This document shows positions 54,524 through 61,684 of a stretch of 64,000 bases of DNA, piece after piece. The stretch spans positions 36,561-100,560 of the forward strand of contig CBDCRF010000006.1 in the NCBI GenBank assembly GCA_965220895.1. The letters are read 5' to 3'. The notes beneath the pieces are model-generated. The model was not told where the DNA came from. It did not search any database and was given only the letters and a program-made list of their open reading frames with translations. The translations under genes and the position numbers were made by a program. The first letter of the stretch is position 1, and every line of letters begins with the position of its first letter. Source of the DNA: WTFY01 sp965220895. Its GTDB lineage: Bacteria; Pseudomonadota; Gammaproteobacteria; UBA4575.

Positions 54524-54999
54524 CCTGTTCTACCCTCGTTCGGAAAGTGTTCAAAAAGCCACAGACCAACGCCCGCAGCGATAAGGACCGTAGGAGTATG
54601 CAGTAGCCATGGATTCGTCCACGCGCCGCCCGCCCATATCTCCGGGAACGCCCATGTACCAGTATCGAAAAGGAGCGGCAGAAAAGCCAGCCGGACAGCC
54701 AATGCGAGCGCAAGGCATTTACCCGCCTTGTCCCGTGCTGTGCCGCCCTGCGTGAAGTTCCACACAAACTCCGAAAGGGTGTCGCCCAATTGCTGCCGGG
54801 AACCCTTGGGTGCCTTGCTCCACCGCTTACGCATCGCGCCCTGGAGTTCGATGGGCAAGAAAGCGAGGAACAGGTACAGTATCCAGACGTGCGGAATGGC
54901 GTGAATCATTATCTCGCAGAACACCCACGCGAAAAACCAGAGTCCCCATACCGCGCCCCAGAACGGGTGCAGCGTCGTTTTGCCTTGCGGATTAGCCAT
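54520..54999 (-). CDS. Membrane protein, about four spans, 159 aa
   Basis: Hydrophobic segments near residues 12-34, 38-53, 100-112 and 134-150. KRWSKAPKGSRQQLGDTLSE between spans is basic and cytosolic. Could be a holin or inner-membrane accessory; family not recognised. Confidence 0.6.
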   Translation of the reverse strand: MANPQGKTTLHPFWGAVWGLWFFAWVFCEIMIHAIPHVWILYLFLAFLPIELQGAMRKRWSKAPKGSRQQLGDTLSEFVWNFTQGGTARDKAGKCLALALAVRLAFLPLLFDTGTWAFPEIWAGGAWTNPWLLHTPTVLIAAGVGLWLFEHFPNEGRTG

Positions 55000-55363
55000 C
55001 GGTATACGGTTGGTCTTTCGGGGCCAGGAAATTGTCGAACCCCACTACGAATGCAGCAAGCAGGTCTTGCAGTGCCGGCCCTACCTTCGCTTCCTTTGCA
55101 GCCTCGTACGCTTCGAGGGCGCACTTGCGCATCGACTTCAGCGCGCCCCTCCTGATACGGATATTCTTCTTTTTCGGGTCGGGGAGTTTACCGTTCAGCA
55201 TGAACGTGCCCCGCTCGAACAGGCTCGCAAGCATCGTGCGCAGCCCCTCCGTGCGAGCAAAGCAATCCCATTCATCGGTTTGGTTGCCGAGCGACATTGC
55301 CATAGGCACTGCCTGTTCAGCTGCCTTCCACATTTCGCGCATGTCGTATTGAGGCACTTTCAT
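54992..55363 (-). CDS. Hypothetical helical protein, 123 aa
   Basis: Helical throughout (EMWKAAEQAVPMAMSLGNQT, KCALEAYEAAKEAKVGPALQ). Basic middle (DPKKKNIRIRRGALKSMRK). Unknown family. Confidence 0.6.
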   Translation of the reverse strand: MKVPQYDMREMWKAAEQAVPMAMSLGNQTDEWDCFARTEGLRTMLASLFERGTFMLNGKLPDPKKKNIRIRRGALKSMRKCALEAYEAAKEAKVGPALQDLLAAFVVGFDNFLAPKDQPYTDG

Positions 55364-56031
55364 TTCCGTCTCCGAAGTTTGGTGAGCATGTCGAGCGTCA
55401 TCAGTTTGACGATGCGGTTTATGCTGCGTTCCCCGTCGCCGCCGCGAAACTTGAGGAACACCATGATACCGCCTATGGCCAGTACGATGAGCAGAACCTT
55501 TCCGAGGAAGCCCTTAAACGGATTCTTCCATCGACGGGCTTTCTCCCTGCCATCGTTTCTGTTTGCCTTTGGCGCGCCAAGCACATATTCCTGTACGCCA
55601 ATGCCCGTCGAATCAAACCGGATGATCTTCGTTTCGCCATCGGCAGCGTTGAGCGTTTCGATTTCCTTTGTCGTCGTTCGCACGGTGAGGGTCTTTCCGG
55701 TTTGGACTATCTCGTAGACAGCAAGCGTCTTGCTTTCTTCGATCTCAACGGGTTCTGTGTATTCGGTAATGCGGAGGGGGAATGACTGCCTTGCTTTCTC
55801 GTGGTCTATCTTGGCCAGCGGCCTATTGGGTGGCCGCTGAACGGTGTGCTTGGGCTCAACAGTGTTCTGGCCTGAACACGCCTGCGCCCATGTACCATCA
55901 GCACACTTGTTCAATGGCCCCCCCGAAACCGCACACCCGCACATGGCGAACAGCGCGAGAAGAAAGGCGACGGACAGCCATAGCATTATGCCTGCATCGC
56001 CAGGGCGATTTGGCGGAGACGAGGCGATCAT
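55360..56031 (-). CDS. Lipoprotein with C-terminal membrane anchor
   Basis: 223 residues. Signal sequence MLWLSVAFLLALFAMCGC (15 residues after the first ATG, which may therefore not be the true start) with a lipobox ending in Cys. The middle (SKTLAVYEIVQTGKTLTVRT) is beta-rich. A second hydrophobic stretch FLGKVLLIVLAIGGIMVFLK sits near residue 175, then a basic tail. Spanning lipoprotein plus TM suggests a unimolecular spanin-like protein. Confidence 0.6.
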   Translation of the reverse strand: MIASSPPNRPGDAGIMLWLSVAFLLALFAMCGCAVSGGPLNKCADGTWAQACSGQNTVEPKHTVQRPPNRPLAKIDHEKARQSFPLRITEYTEPVEIEESKTLAVYEIVQTGKTLTVRTTTKEIETLNAADGETKIIRFDSTGIGVQEYVLGAPKANRNDGREKARRWKNPFKGFLGKVLLIVLAIGGIMVFLKFRGGDGERSINRIVKLMTLDMLTKLRRRK

Positions 56032-56381
56032 GCGCTCGACTCGTGGTCAAACACCGTTATCGCACTCTCGTACTCCACGCTGCTAAGTTGCAGCATTAAA
56101 TTGCCCGCATCTGATACCTTGTGGAGCAACACATTCCCAGGCTCCATCCGATTGATCGTCCAAGGCCCTTCAAACTTCCGCAGGCCGCCTGCGGTGCGCA
56201 GGTACAGCATCACAATCACGTTCCCCTCCTTGTTATACTTGCCCGCAATGTTCCGCGCATGGGCGCGAGCCTGCTTGCGCCTGTTCTGACCCTTCGAGAG
56301 TTTGCCCTGCACGGACGGCAAGGAAAGAATAACGCCCGCAATGGGAATGAGGATCGAGGCAATTACCGTGATCAAGAACAT
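56028..56381 (-). CDS. Membrane-anchored protein, 117 aa
   Basis: N-terminal TM (FLITVIASILIPIAGVILSL), basic stretch, then a beta-rich domain (GNVIVMLYLRTAGGLRKFEG). ATGA overlap with the lipoprotein gene. Unknown family. Confidence 0.6.
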   Translation of the reverse strand: MFLITVIASILIPIAGVILSLPSVQGKLSKGQNRRKQARAHARNIAGKYNKEGNVIVMLYLRTAGGLRKFEGPWTINRMEPGNVLLHKVSDAGNLMLQLSSVEYESAITVFDHESSA

Positions 56382-56386
56382 GGCGT

Positions 56387-56593
56387 CTACTTGATAGAAA
56401 AGGTGTCGATGGTGATGTGCCCGTCTACGTCGAGCCGGTACATATATGTTCCCTTCGCCAGCCCTTTAGCGAACTTGTATACGTGCTTTCCGACTGTCTG
56501 CTTTTCGTGGGCAACAGTCCGTATGAGTTTGCCCTCCATGTCATGGACAGACAGTTTCACGTTGGCGGGCATGGTGAGGAAGTAGGAGATCAC
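56387..56593 (-). CDS. Orphan T9SS sorting-domain-like fragment, 68 aa
   Basis: MPANVKLSVHDMEGKLIRTV, then VYKFAKGLAKGTYMYRLDVD and a short final strand match the type A T9SS C-terminal domain pattern (V.L.VYD..G..V......L..G.Y.Y.L). The NPFNP N-terminal strand is missing and there is no cargo domain. GTG start. The tnpB element immediately upstream in transcription order probably removed its original 5' part. Confidence 0.65.
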   Translation of the reverse strand: MISYFLTMPANVKLSVHDMEGKLIRTVAHEKQTVGKHVYKFAKGLAKGTYMYRLDVDGHITIDTFSIK

Positions 56594-56608
56594 TGCTATA
56601 CCTGGGCA

Positions 56609-57871
56609 TTATATCCAATGTTTGACGGTACGGTTCTGGCTGGTGGCCATGCCCGCCGGAGCAGGGCTTACTGGCGTTGCTTCCTCTGTCCCAGCCTCCG
56701 GGGTGATGCCCGCCCGGTGCAAGGGTTTACCCTTGCGACAGATGTTCCTTGCCGCATTTACGTCCCGATCTTCTCGGTAGCCGCAATGCTCGCACTCGTA
56801 CTCGCGCTGCCATAACTCCACCTTCGCGGACGGCATTTCGAGACACGAACTGCATTGCTGCGTCGTATAATGCGGTGCAACCCGTACGCACTCGCCTCCA
56901 GCACTTGAAGCCTTGTAAGCAAGTTGGGCTGCTATTATACCGAGGGCTGCCTCCCGCATGGCGCGGTTTAGCCCCCGTTTACGAGACCCCTTGCGGGTCA
57001 TATTCTTCAGTTTCAGGTCCTCGATGACAAGGTTTGCTGTCTTTCGCTGCACGATGTCCGTTGTCATACGGTGGATCGCGTTGCGTCGTCGATCTTTGAC
57101 GCGCCGCGATTCCTTCGCCGCGAGCACCTTCGCCTTCGCCCGCCCGTTCGACCCTTTCTTGGCGCGGGACAGTTTGCGTTGCGCCCGTTTCTGCTTCGTA
57201 TCAGAGATGCGGATGCGATCATACTGCGTTCCGTCAGACAGAGAGACGGGGGATTTAATGCCCAGATCAACGCCCACCAGCGGGCGTTTGTCAACGACCT
57301 TCAGCCCCTCGTCGATCTCGCACACCAACTGTATCTCGTACCGCAAAGGCGAACGGACTACGCGGACTACCTTGACTTTCGCCCCGTCAAGTACGCCCCG
57401 CGTGTCTGTAAACCGGAAACGCCCCAGGCCCTTGAACTGGACGTAATACCTGCCGTTGTGCTCGCGGGGCTTGTTCTGCTCGCACTCGAATGAATGAACG
57501 GACGTATCGATATTAGCGAAACGCGGCAGGCCCGCGCCATTCTTAAAGAAAGCGTCGTAACCCTTGCGGACGCGGGCAACAACGGATCGCTGGTGCGTCG
57601 CCCGCCACTTACCCGTGCGGGGATCTGCGCGTTTGCCTGTGAGCCATTTCGTCAAATCGTAGTACGACGGCGTTTTACCCTCCTCCTCGTACGCCTTCCG
57701 CATGTACTGCACCGCTTGGTTACGCAGCCAACCGAGATGCCGGAACATCGCATCCAGACAGCGATGCTTCGCCTCCGTCAACCCCTCTATGCGATATGTG
57801 TATGTCCTTGCGATATGTGTATGTCCTTGCGATATGTGTATGTCCTTGCGATATGTGTATGTCCTTGTCAT
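56609..57871 (-). CDS. tnpB: TnpB RNA-guided nuclease 3, with expanded N-terminus
   Basis: 420 residues. RuvC residues intact (GVDLGIKSPVSLS, VIEDLKLKNM, EDRDVNAARN) and zinc ribbon CSSC..CEHCG. The N-terminus has a 57-bp insertion consisting of three extra copies of a 19-bp unit; because 3 x 19 is a multiple of 3, the frame is restored (RTYTYRKDIHISQGHTHIAR). More divergent from copies 1 and 2 than they are from each other. The C-terminal tail TVKHWI overlaps the right-end suffix. No tnpA. Confidence 0.92.
   Translation of the reverse strand: MTRTYTYRKDIHISQGHTHIARTYTYRIEGLTEAKHRCLDAMFRHLGWLRNQAVQYMRKAYEEEGKTPSYYDLTKWLTGKRADPRTGKWRATHQRSVVARVRKGYDAFFKNGAGLPRFANIDTSVHSFECEQNKPREHNGRYYVQFKGLGRFRFTDTRGVLDGAKVKVVRVVRSPLRYEIQLVCEIDEGLKVVDKRPLVGVDLGIKSPVSLSDGTQYDRIRISDTKQKRAQRKLSRAKKGSNGRAKAKVLAAKESRRVKDRRRNAIHRMTTDIVQRKTANLVIEDLKLKNMTRKGSRKRGLNRAMREAALGIIAAQLAYKASSAGGECVRVAPHYTTQQCSSCLEMPSAKVELWQREYECEHCGYREDRDVNAARNICRKGKPLHRAGITPEAGTEEATPVSPAPAGMATSQNRTVKHWI
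56633..56739 (-). ncRNA. omega-RNA scaffold of tnpB 3
   Basis: GGAGGCTGGGACAG and the end CCACCAGCCAGAACC can pair (GGCTGG/CCAGCC). The putative guide begins GTACCGTCAAACATTGG; its last part (AAACATTGGATATAATGCCC) also follows the remnants at 25.9 and 7.4 kb. Confidence 0.6.
57791..57866. repeat. Four perfect 19-bp tandem repeats inside tnpB 3
   Basis: GCGATATGTGTATGTCCTT occurs four times head to tail at 57791, 57810, 57829 and 57848. The other two tnpB copies have a single unit here. Confidence 0.95.
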
Positions 57872-57876
57872 ACAAT

Positions 57877-57905
57877 ATGATACGACAATTTGGGGAAATT
57901 GTCAA
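57877..57905 (-). promoter_or_regulatory. Promoter of tnpB 3 with palindromic spacer
   Basis: TTGACA, 17 bp, TATCAT. GACAATTT-GGGG-AAATTGTC is an inverted repeat across the -35 box and spacer that could be an operator or hairpin. Confidence 0.65.
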
Positions 57906-58231
57906 GAATTAGATATAATTACCGTTCCTTCCACCTTCCGGGATTCCCTGTTCTGGGTGCGAGTATTCAGCGAATACAAAGCCGATTCGATGTAGACGAT
58001 GGCATCGTCATTCTCTTTGCACTTGAACTTGCCAGCGTTCAGAAACTTGATTCTGTCCAGGCAGGCTTCCAGCACATCTTCGACAAAGGCGCCGTTCTGC
58101 TCTTTGCGGTTTTCGTCTCGTCCAAGCGGCCCACGTTGCCATGCAATGGCAAAACCGGGTCCGAAGGATGTGCCTCCATCGGGGTTTCCGGCGTTATCGT
58201 TCCAGTGGTTGGATTTCTGTACGTTGCGCAT
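57902..58231 (-). CDS. Hypothetical protein, 109 aa, end set by the tnpB insertion
   Basis: MRNVQKSNHWNDNAGNPDGG, FVEDVLEACLDRIKFLNAGK, then IYIESALYSLNTRTQ-like segment. The last residues (IISNS) and the stop codon lie in the tnpB left end, so the native C-terminus may be lost. It follows the T9SS-domain gene by 3 bp. Confidence 0.6.
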   Translation of the reverse strand: MRNVQKSNHWNDNAGNPDGGTSFGPGFAIAWQRGPLGRDENRKEQNGAFVEDVLEACLDRIKFLNAGKFKCKENDDAIVYIESALYSLNTRTQNRESRKVEGTVIISNS

Positions 58232-58234
58232 GGG

Positions 58235-59275
58235 TTATTTGAGTAGCGACATGGTTTTGGCGACGACCTGTTCTTCCGTCTGGATAACATACACGTACGT
58301 GCCGCTGGCGAGGTTGCCGGCATCGAACGGGACATGGTAACGCCCGGCAGGTTGTACGCCGTCCAGTAGCACCCGCACTTCCTGACCCAACAGGTCGTAC
58401 ACCGAAAGCAGGACATGCTGCGTCTTGTCCAGCGCGAACGCAATGGTCGTGGACGGATTGAACGGATTCGGGTAGTTCTGCTCCAGCGCGAATGTTTCGG
58501 GCGTTTCCCGTTCTGCCGATACATCCTCCTCGAACTTGACTGCTGCATCCTCTTCAAGTTCGACCTCGGATGGTCCGTTAGCAGTTTCCCCTAATTCGTG
58601 CGAGACGTCTTCTACAAGGTGCGGCCATCTTGCTCGACAGTTTTGCAAATGCTCCGAATTGATTGGCCGCTCCGTGCAAATATCCGGGTATTTGACCTTG
58701 GGATCGCTCGTTACGACAATCGGGTCCTTCGAGGGGAGGGCATCCCGCGATTCAACGACGCGGACAAATACAATCAAGGGGTTGCCGCTGCCGCGCTGAA
58801 TCGTGAGCGTCCCGCGCGATCCGACCTCGCTGTGCCTTTCCGCTACGAAAATCCATTCATGGTCATCCCAGCACTTATGGAAGTTAACGCCAGACAGCGT
58901 CCCCGACGACTTCCTCGTAGTGGAGGCGGAAACCCGCATAATCGAAGCGGGCCAGTTAGACGGGGGGCCGTTCTTGCGATCAACGTTCGGCCATTTTACG
59001 GGATCGTCAATAAGACCAAGCCCTACTGCAATGTCCTCGCACATCGTATTGCTGCCTTGTCCTAATTCCCCGGACCCGTCCTCGTAATCGTTCACGCCAC
59101 GAACGAGGTACACAGTGGCAGTATCTTCCGCTGTCTCCGTCCAGACGGCATCCTCCGTGGAGTAATACTCCCACGTTGTCTGCGCATCAGCGGTACGCGC
59201 CGCGAAAACCCAGACAAGCAGCGCAAGAGTGGCCAAGGTGATCAAGGCCAGAAGTACATCCTTGAAGTGTCGCAT
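58235..59275 (-). CDS. Secreted protein with T9SS type A sorting domain
   Basis: 346 residues. Signal peptide LLALITLATLALLVWVFAAR ending ADAQ. A central unknown domain (about 30-235) with several Cys, an acidic linker (VELEEDAAVKFEEDVSAERE), then a complete T9SS C-terminal domain: ALEQNYPNPFNPSTTIAFAL, VLLSVYDLLGQEVRVLLDGV, YHVPFDAGNLASGTYVYVIQ. Such domains direct export across the outer membrane in the FCB group. A phage-encoded example suggests surface display or secretion by the infected or lysogenic host. Confidence 0.88.
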   Translation of the reverse strand: MRHFKDVLLALITLATLALLVWVFAARTADAQTTWEYYSTEDAVWTETAEDTATVYLVRGVNDYEDGSGELGQGSNTMCEDIAVGLGLIDDPVKWPNVDRKNGPPSNWPASIMRVSASTTRKSSGTLSGVNFHKCWDDHEWIFVAERHSEVGSRGTLTIQRGSGNPLIVFVRVVESRDALPSKDPIVVTSDPKVKYPDICTERPINSEHLQNCRARWPHLVEDVSHELGETANGPSEVELEEDAAVKFEEDVSAERETPETFALEQNYPNPFNPSTTIAFALDKTQHVLLSVYDLLGQEVRVLLDGVQPAGRYHVPFDAGNLASGTYVYVIQTEEQVVAKTMSLLK

Positions 59276-59328
59276 CAGTCCTCCGTCGTTTCGTCAGCCC
59301 CTGGGTGAGGGTAATCCACATTACGATG

Positions 59329-59357
59329 AATGTACGACAAAAAAACAAGAATGTCAA
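59329..59357 (-). promoter_or_regulatory. Promoter (minus) of the T9SS-domain gene
   Basis: TTGACA, 17 bp ending TTTGTCG, TACATT. Confidence 0.85.
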
Positions 59358-59359
59358 GG

Positions 59360-59398
59360 GCCGCGCTCCTCTCCCTGCCTTGTGAGAGAGGGCGCGGC
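59360..59398 (-). terminator. Hairpin after the endolysin gene
   Basis: GCCGCGCTCCTCTC pairs imperfectly with GAGAGAGGGCGCGGC. It lies between the endolysin stop and the next promoter; no strong U-run, so termination strength is uncertain. Confidence 0.5.
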
Positions 59399-59424
59399 AG
59401 AGCGAACACCACCCAGTATACGCC

Positions 59425-60051
59425 CTATTCGGGAATTTCTTGCTGGACAAACCAGACGCGGTACATCCAGCCCGCGAGATACCGCTCTTGCGAGGGGTCC
59501 CCCTCGGCCAGACGGATGTAGTGATAAACGATTACGCCGCGTACGCACTCCTCGAACACCTCCCCGCTCCACGTCGATCTGCTGTCAGAGTACGCCTGCA
59601 AGGCCCGGAGCGTTTGCGGGCCAATCACTCCATCCACAGCGACGTCAGGGTAAAGCCTGCCCCTGTTATTCATCAGGTTCAGGCAACGTTGCAGTGCTCG
59701 CCCTGCCCGCCCCGGCCCTGCGTTCACGCCAAAGGCATACAGGTCTTGCCCCATCTGTACGTATGAGGATTCCGCGATGGCGGACACATCGTCAAGCCGC
59801 AGCACCGTCCAATAATCGTCGTTGTATATCTCAGCGGATCGCTCCGGAGTGATTTCTTTCACGTCGTCGATGCCGTGCCTCGCTGCCGTTTCCGCCGTTA
59901 TGCCGAGATTCGTTTCGCCTCCGCGATCCACGGGGTCGTTGACGTAGCCGCCTTCGATGGCTGCTACCTTGACGTGAGCGGAGGCAAAGAGGAACGTGAA
60001 TCCCGCTAAAAGGAGACCTCCGACGTATCCGGCGACGAGTTTGTCTTCCAT
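59425..60051 (-). CDS. GH108-type endolysin with signal-anchor (SAR-like) N-terminus
   Basis: 208 residues. Catalytic motif IEGGYVNDPVDRGGETNLGI with Glu33, as in glycoside hydrolase family 108 muramidases, and a C-terminal peptidoglycan-binding-like part (VDGVIGPQTLRALQAYSDSR). Residues 5-25 (LVAGYVGGLLLAGFTFLFAS) are a Gly/Ala-rich hydrophobic segment directly before the catalytic domain, typical of signal-anchor-release endolysins. It degrades the cell wall at lysis. Confidence 0.85.
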   Translation of the reverse strand: MEDKLVAGYVGGLLLAGFTFLFASAHVKVAAIEGGYVNDPVDRGGETNLGITAETAARHGIDDVKEITPERSAEIYNDDYWTVLRLDDVSAIAESSYVQMGQDLYAFGVNAGPGRAGRALQRCLNLMNNRGRLYPDVAVDGVIGPQTLRALQAYSDSRSTWSGEVFEECVRGVIVYHYIRLAEGDPSQERYLAGWMYRVWFVQQEIPE

Positions 60052-60053
60052 GG

Positions 60054-60302
60054 CTATCCTTGTTGCGCTCGCAGCGGCACGGTTTCGTATCGCTCGACTT
60101 CAAGTTCCCAATCCACTTCATCGTCCAGCCACAACTTGACGCGATGGCCATTTGGCAATTTCCCCCTCAGCCCATACTCATTACCTGCGGCATTCGGTCT
60201 ATGAAGATTCATCATATCCCGCCAAGTTTCAATCTCCCACGACTGCACTTCATACGTGTCGCCGTCGATCTGGAATTTGCGCTTTGTATATTCCCTTTTC
60301 AT
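60054..60302 (-). CDS. Hypothetical protein, 82 aa
   Basis: Basic start KREYTKRKFQIDGDTYEVQS, beta-rich C-terminal half. In the lysis cluster, ATGA overlap with the next small membrane gene. Unknown family. Confidence 0.6.
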   Translation of the reverse strand: MKREYTKRKFQIDGDTYEVQSWEIETWRDMMNLHRPNAAGNEYGLRGKLPNGHRVKLWLDDEVDWELEVERYETVPLRAQQG

Positions 60303-60499
60303 TTAGACCTCTGGCTTCGGATTCGTTTCCGCTCGTCGTGGACAAAAAAGCCCAACGTAACAGAGAAGGCCAGCATACCCACTACCCAGATAACCGCAAA
60401 AATCCCACCCTGCGTAAACGCCACAAGGCCGGTGTACGTGAACATGGAAAACGTACCGAGTGCGCACAGCCAGATTATGGACGTAGCGAGCGTTTTCAT
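60299..60499 (-). CDS. Two-span membrane protein, 66 aa
   Basis: TMs at residues 6-27 and 34-52, basic tail KRIRSQRSK. Holin candidate by size and position. Confidence 0.6.
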   Translation of the reverse strand: MKTLATSIIWLCALGTFSMFTYTGLVAFTQGGIFAVIWVVGMLAFSVTLGFFVHDERKRIRSQRSK

Positions 60500-60681
60500 T
60501 CGCCTTGCCGATAAGCGTGGATACCCGCGAGGATAAATGCCGCAAACAAGGTGGATAAAATGCCGAGCGACAAAAGTTTTTTGGTGTCGCCCGTTGCAAA
60601 GATTTCTGCCGCAGCGACAAAAACAAGGGCGACAGCAAAGCCCGCTCCCGCGAGAGCGAGTATGGTGGCGATGGTTTTCAT
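60496..60681 (-). CDS. Two-span membrane protein, 61 aa
   Basis: MKTIATILALAGAGFAVALV then a second span (LLSLGILSTLFAAFILAGIH). A GGAGG ribosome site lies 7 bp before ATG. Holin candidate. Confidence 0.6.
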   Translation of the reverse strand: MKTIATILALAGAGFAVALVFVAAAEIFATGDTKKLLSLGILSTLFAAFILAGIHAYRQGE

Positions 60682-60956
60682 GTCGTTGCCTCCGTGCCTG
60701 TTTCTTTCAGTTGCTTCTCGAGTAGCGCGATCTCCAACTCCAGTTTCGTCTCTTCCTGCTTGCCTACTTTCCGCTTGCGGAAAAAACTCGCAAGGGTGCA
60801 TATCGCGTACAGGATAATAAACAATCCTGTCAGGATAGATACAACAGGCTCAAGCCAGCCCAGGTCGAGCACGGTGATGGTGCCCGCCGCTGCCGTGGAC
60901 GTGCCGAGCGCGATGCGGTCTTGTATGGGTATGTGTTCGCCTAATCCTTCGAGCAT
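60678..60956 (-). CDS. Single-span membrane protein with coiled tail, 92 aa
   Basis: TM at about residues 35-57 (VSILTGLFIILYAICTLASF), then a charged coiled helix (KQEETKLELEIALLEKQLKE). i-spanin or holin-like. Start chosen at MLEGLGEH. Confidence 0.6.
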   Translation of the reverse strand: MLEGLGEHIPIQDRIALGTSTAAAGTITVLDLGWLEPVVSILTGLFIILYAICTLASFFRKRKVGKQEETKLELEIALLEKQLKETGTEATT

Positions 60957-61060
60957 GGCGGGCCTCCCCGGTGTTTGCGCCAGATACATTTCGCTGCCTT
61001 CGGTACTGCAACGAGCAGCACGGCAAGCAGGCAAATCCCTATGATTTCGGAGATGGTCAT
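60941..61060 (-). CDS. Tiny membrane peptide, 39 aa
   Basis: MTISEIIGICLLAVLLVAVP then a basic tail KAAKCIWRKHRGG. GGAGG lies before ATG, and it overlaps both neighbours, so it is probably real despite its size. Confidence 0.55.
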   Translation of the reverse strand: MTISEIIGICLLAVLLVAVPKAAKCIWRKHRGGPPCSKD

Positions 61061-61230
61061 GCGGTGTCCTCCCGACATGCGCCCGCTGCGATTGCAAGAC
61101 CAACGGTGATAACAAGCATGGTCAGCCCTATATTACCGTCGCGGATGACATAATATAAGGTATAGACAAACAGCATAATACCTGCCCCCGCTGCAAGGCA
61201 GAATAATATGTCAGCTATCCGATTCCTCAT
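61057..61230 (-). CDS. Two-span membrane peptide, 57 aa
   Basis: MRNRIADILFCLAAGAGIML, short loop, then LTMLVITVGLAIAAGACRED. ATGA overlap with the next peptide. Part of the small membrane protein cluster. Confidence 0.55.
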   Translation of the reverse strand: MRNRIADILFCLAAGAGIMLFVYTLYYVIRDGNIGLTMLVITVGLAIAAGACREDTA

Positions 61231-61241
61231 GCGCCCACCGT

Positions 61242-61544
61242 TTACCTGATTGGTGTGGTTGCGATTTTACGCGCCTCGTCAAACTCGCCCTTTACTATGT
61301 GCTTGTACATCTTATGCGCCCTTCCCTCGGCTTCCTTCGCTGGATTGCGCCTCTTGTGCACCATCCTACCGGGCGGCGCATCCTCCAACGCCAAGCAAAT
61401 CAGGTTGGTCTCGCCATAGTCGCGGGAGAACTCCTCTCGCACCATTGCCTCTGCTGCCTCCGGGGAGTCGGCTTCGACGGTCCGGGAGTATCCTGCGCAG
61501 AGTGCGCCGAGTTTGACGTAGTATGCCTTATGCTTTTTTCCCAT
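61242..61544 (-). CDS. Hypothetical protein, 100 aa
   Basis: The sequence suggests a small beta/alpha protein (KAYYVKLGALCAGYSRTVEA, SPEAAEAMVREEFSRDYGET) resembling host-like amino-acid-feature repeat proteins. Unknown family. Confidence 0.6.
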   Translation of the reverse strand: MGKKHKAYYVKLGALCAGYSRTVEADSPEAAEAMVREEFSRDYGETNLICLALEDAPPGRMVHKRRNPAKEAEGRAHKMYKHIVKGEFDEARKIATTPIR

Positions 61545-61674
61545 TGCGCTTCCTCCGTCGCTTGTATTCGCAGTTGCTGCGGTCTCCGATCATGTTGAGT
61601 ATCCTGTGCGTGAGCCACGTGAACGTGGAGAACAAAATAGCGACAATCGCTATGTTCAGAACGTCAACATCCAT
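61528..61674 (-). CDS. Single-span membrane peptide, 48 aa
   Basis: MDVDVLNIAIVAILFSTFTW forms one TM, followed by a Cys and a basic tail (YKRRRKRNGKK). Ribosome site GGAG upstream; overlaps the next gene by 17 bp. Confidence 0.5.
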   Translation of the reverse strand: MDVDVLNIAIVAILFSTFTWLTHRILNMIGDRSNCEYKRRRKRNGKKA

Positions 61675-61684
61675 GTTTATACTC

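Noticed and set aside
57791..57866. Four short identical units suggested a CRISPR array.
   Set aside because: The units are head to tail with no spacers and lie inside the tnpB coding sequence.
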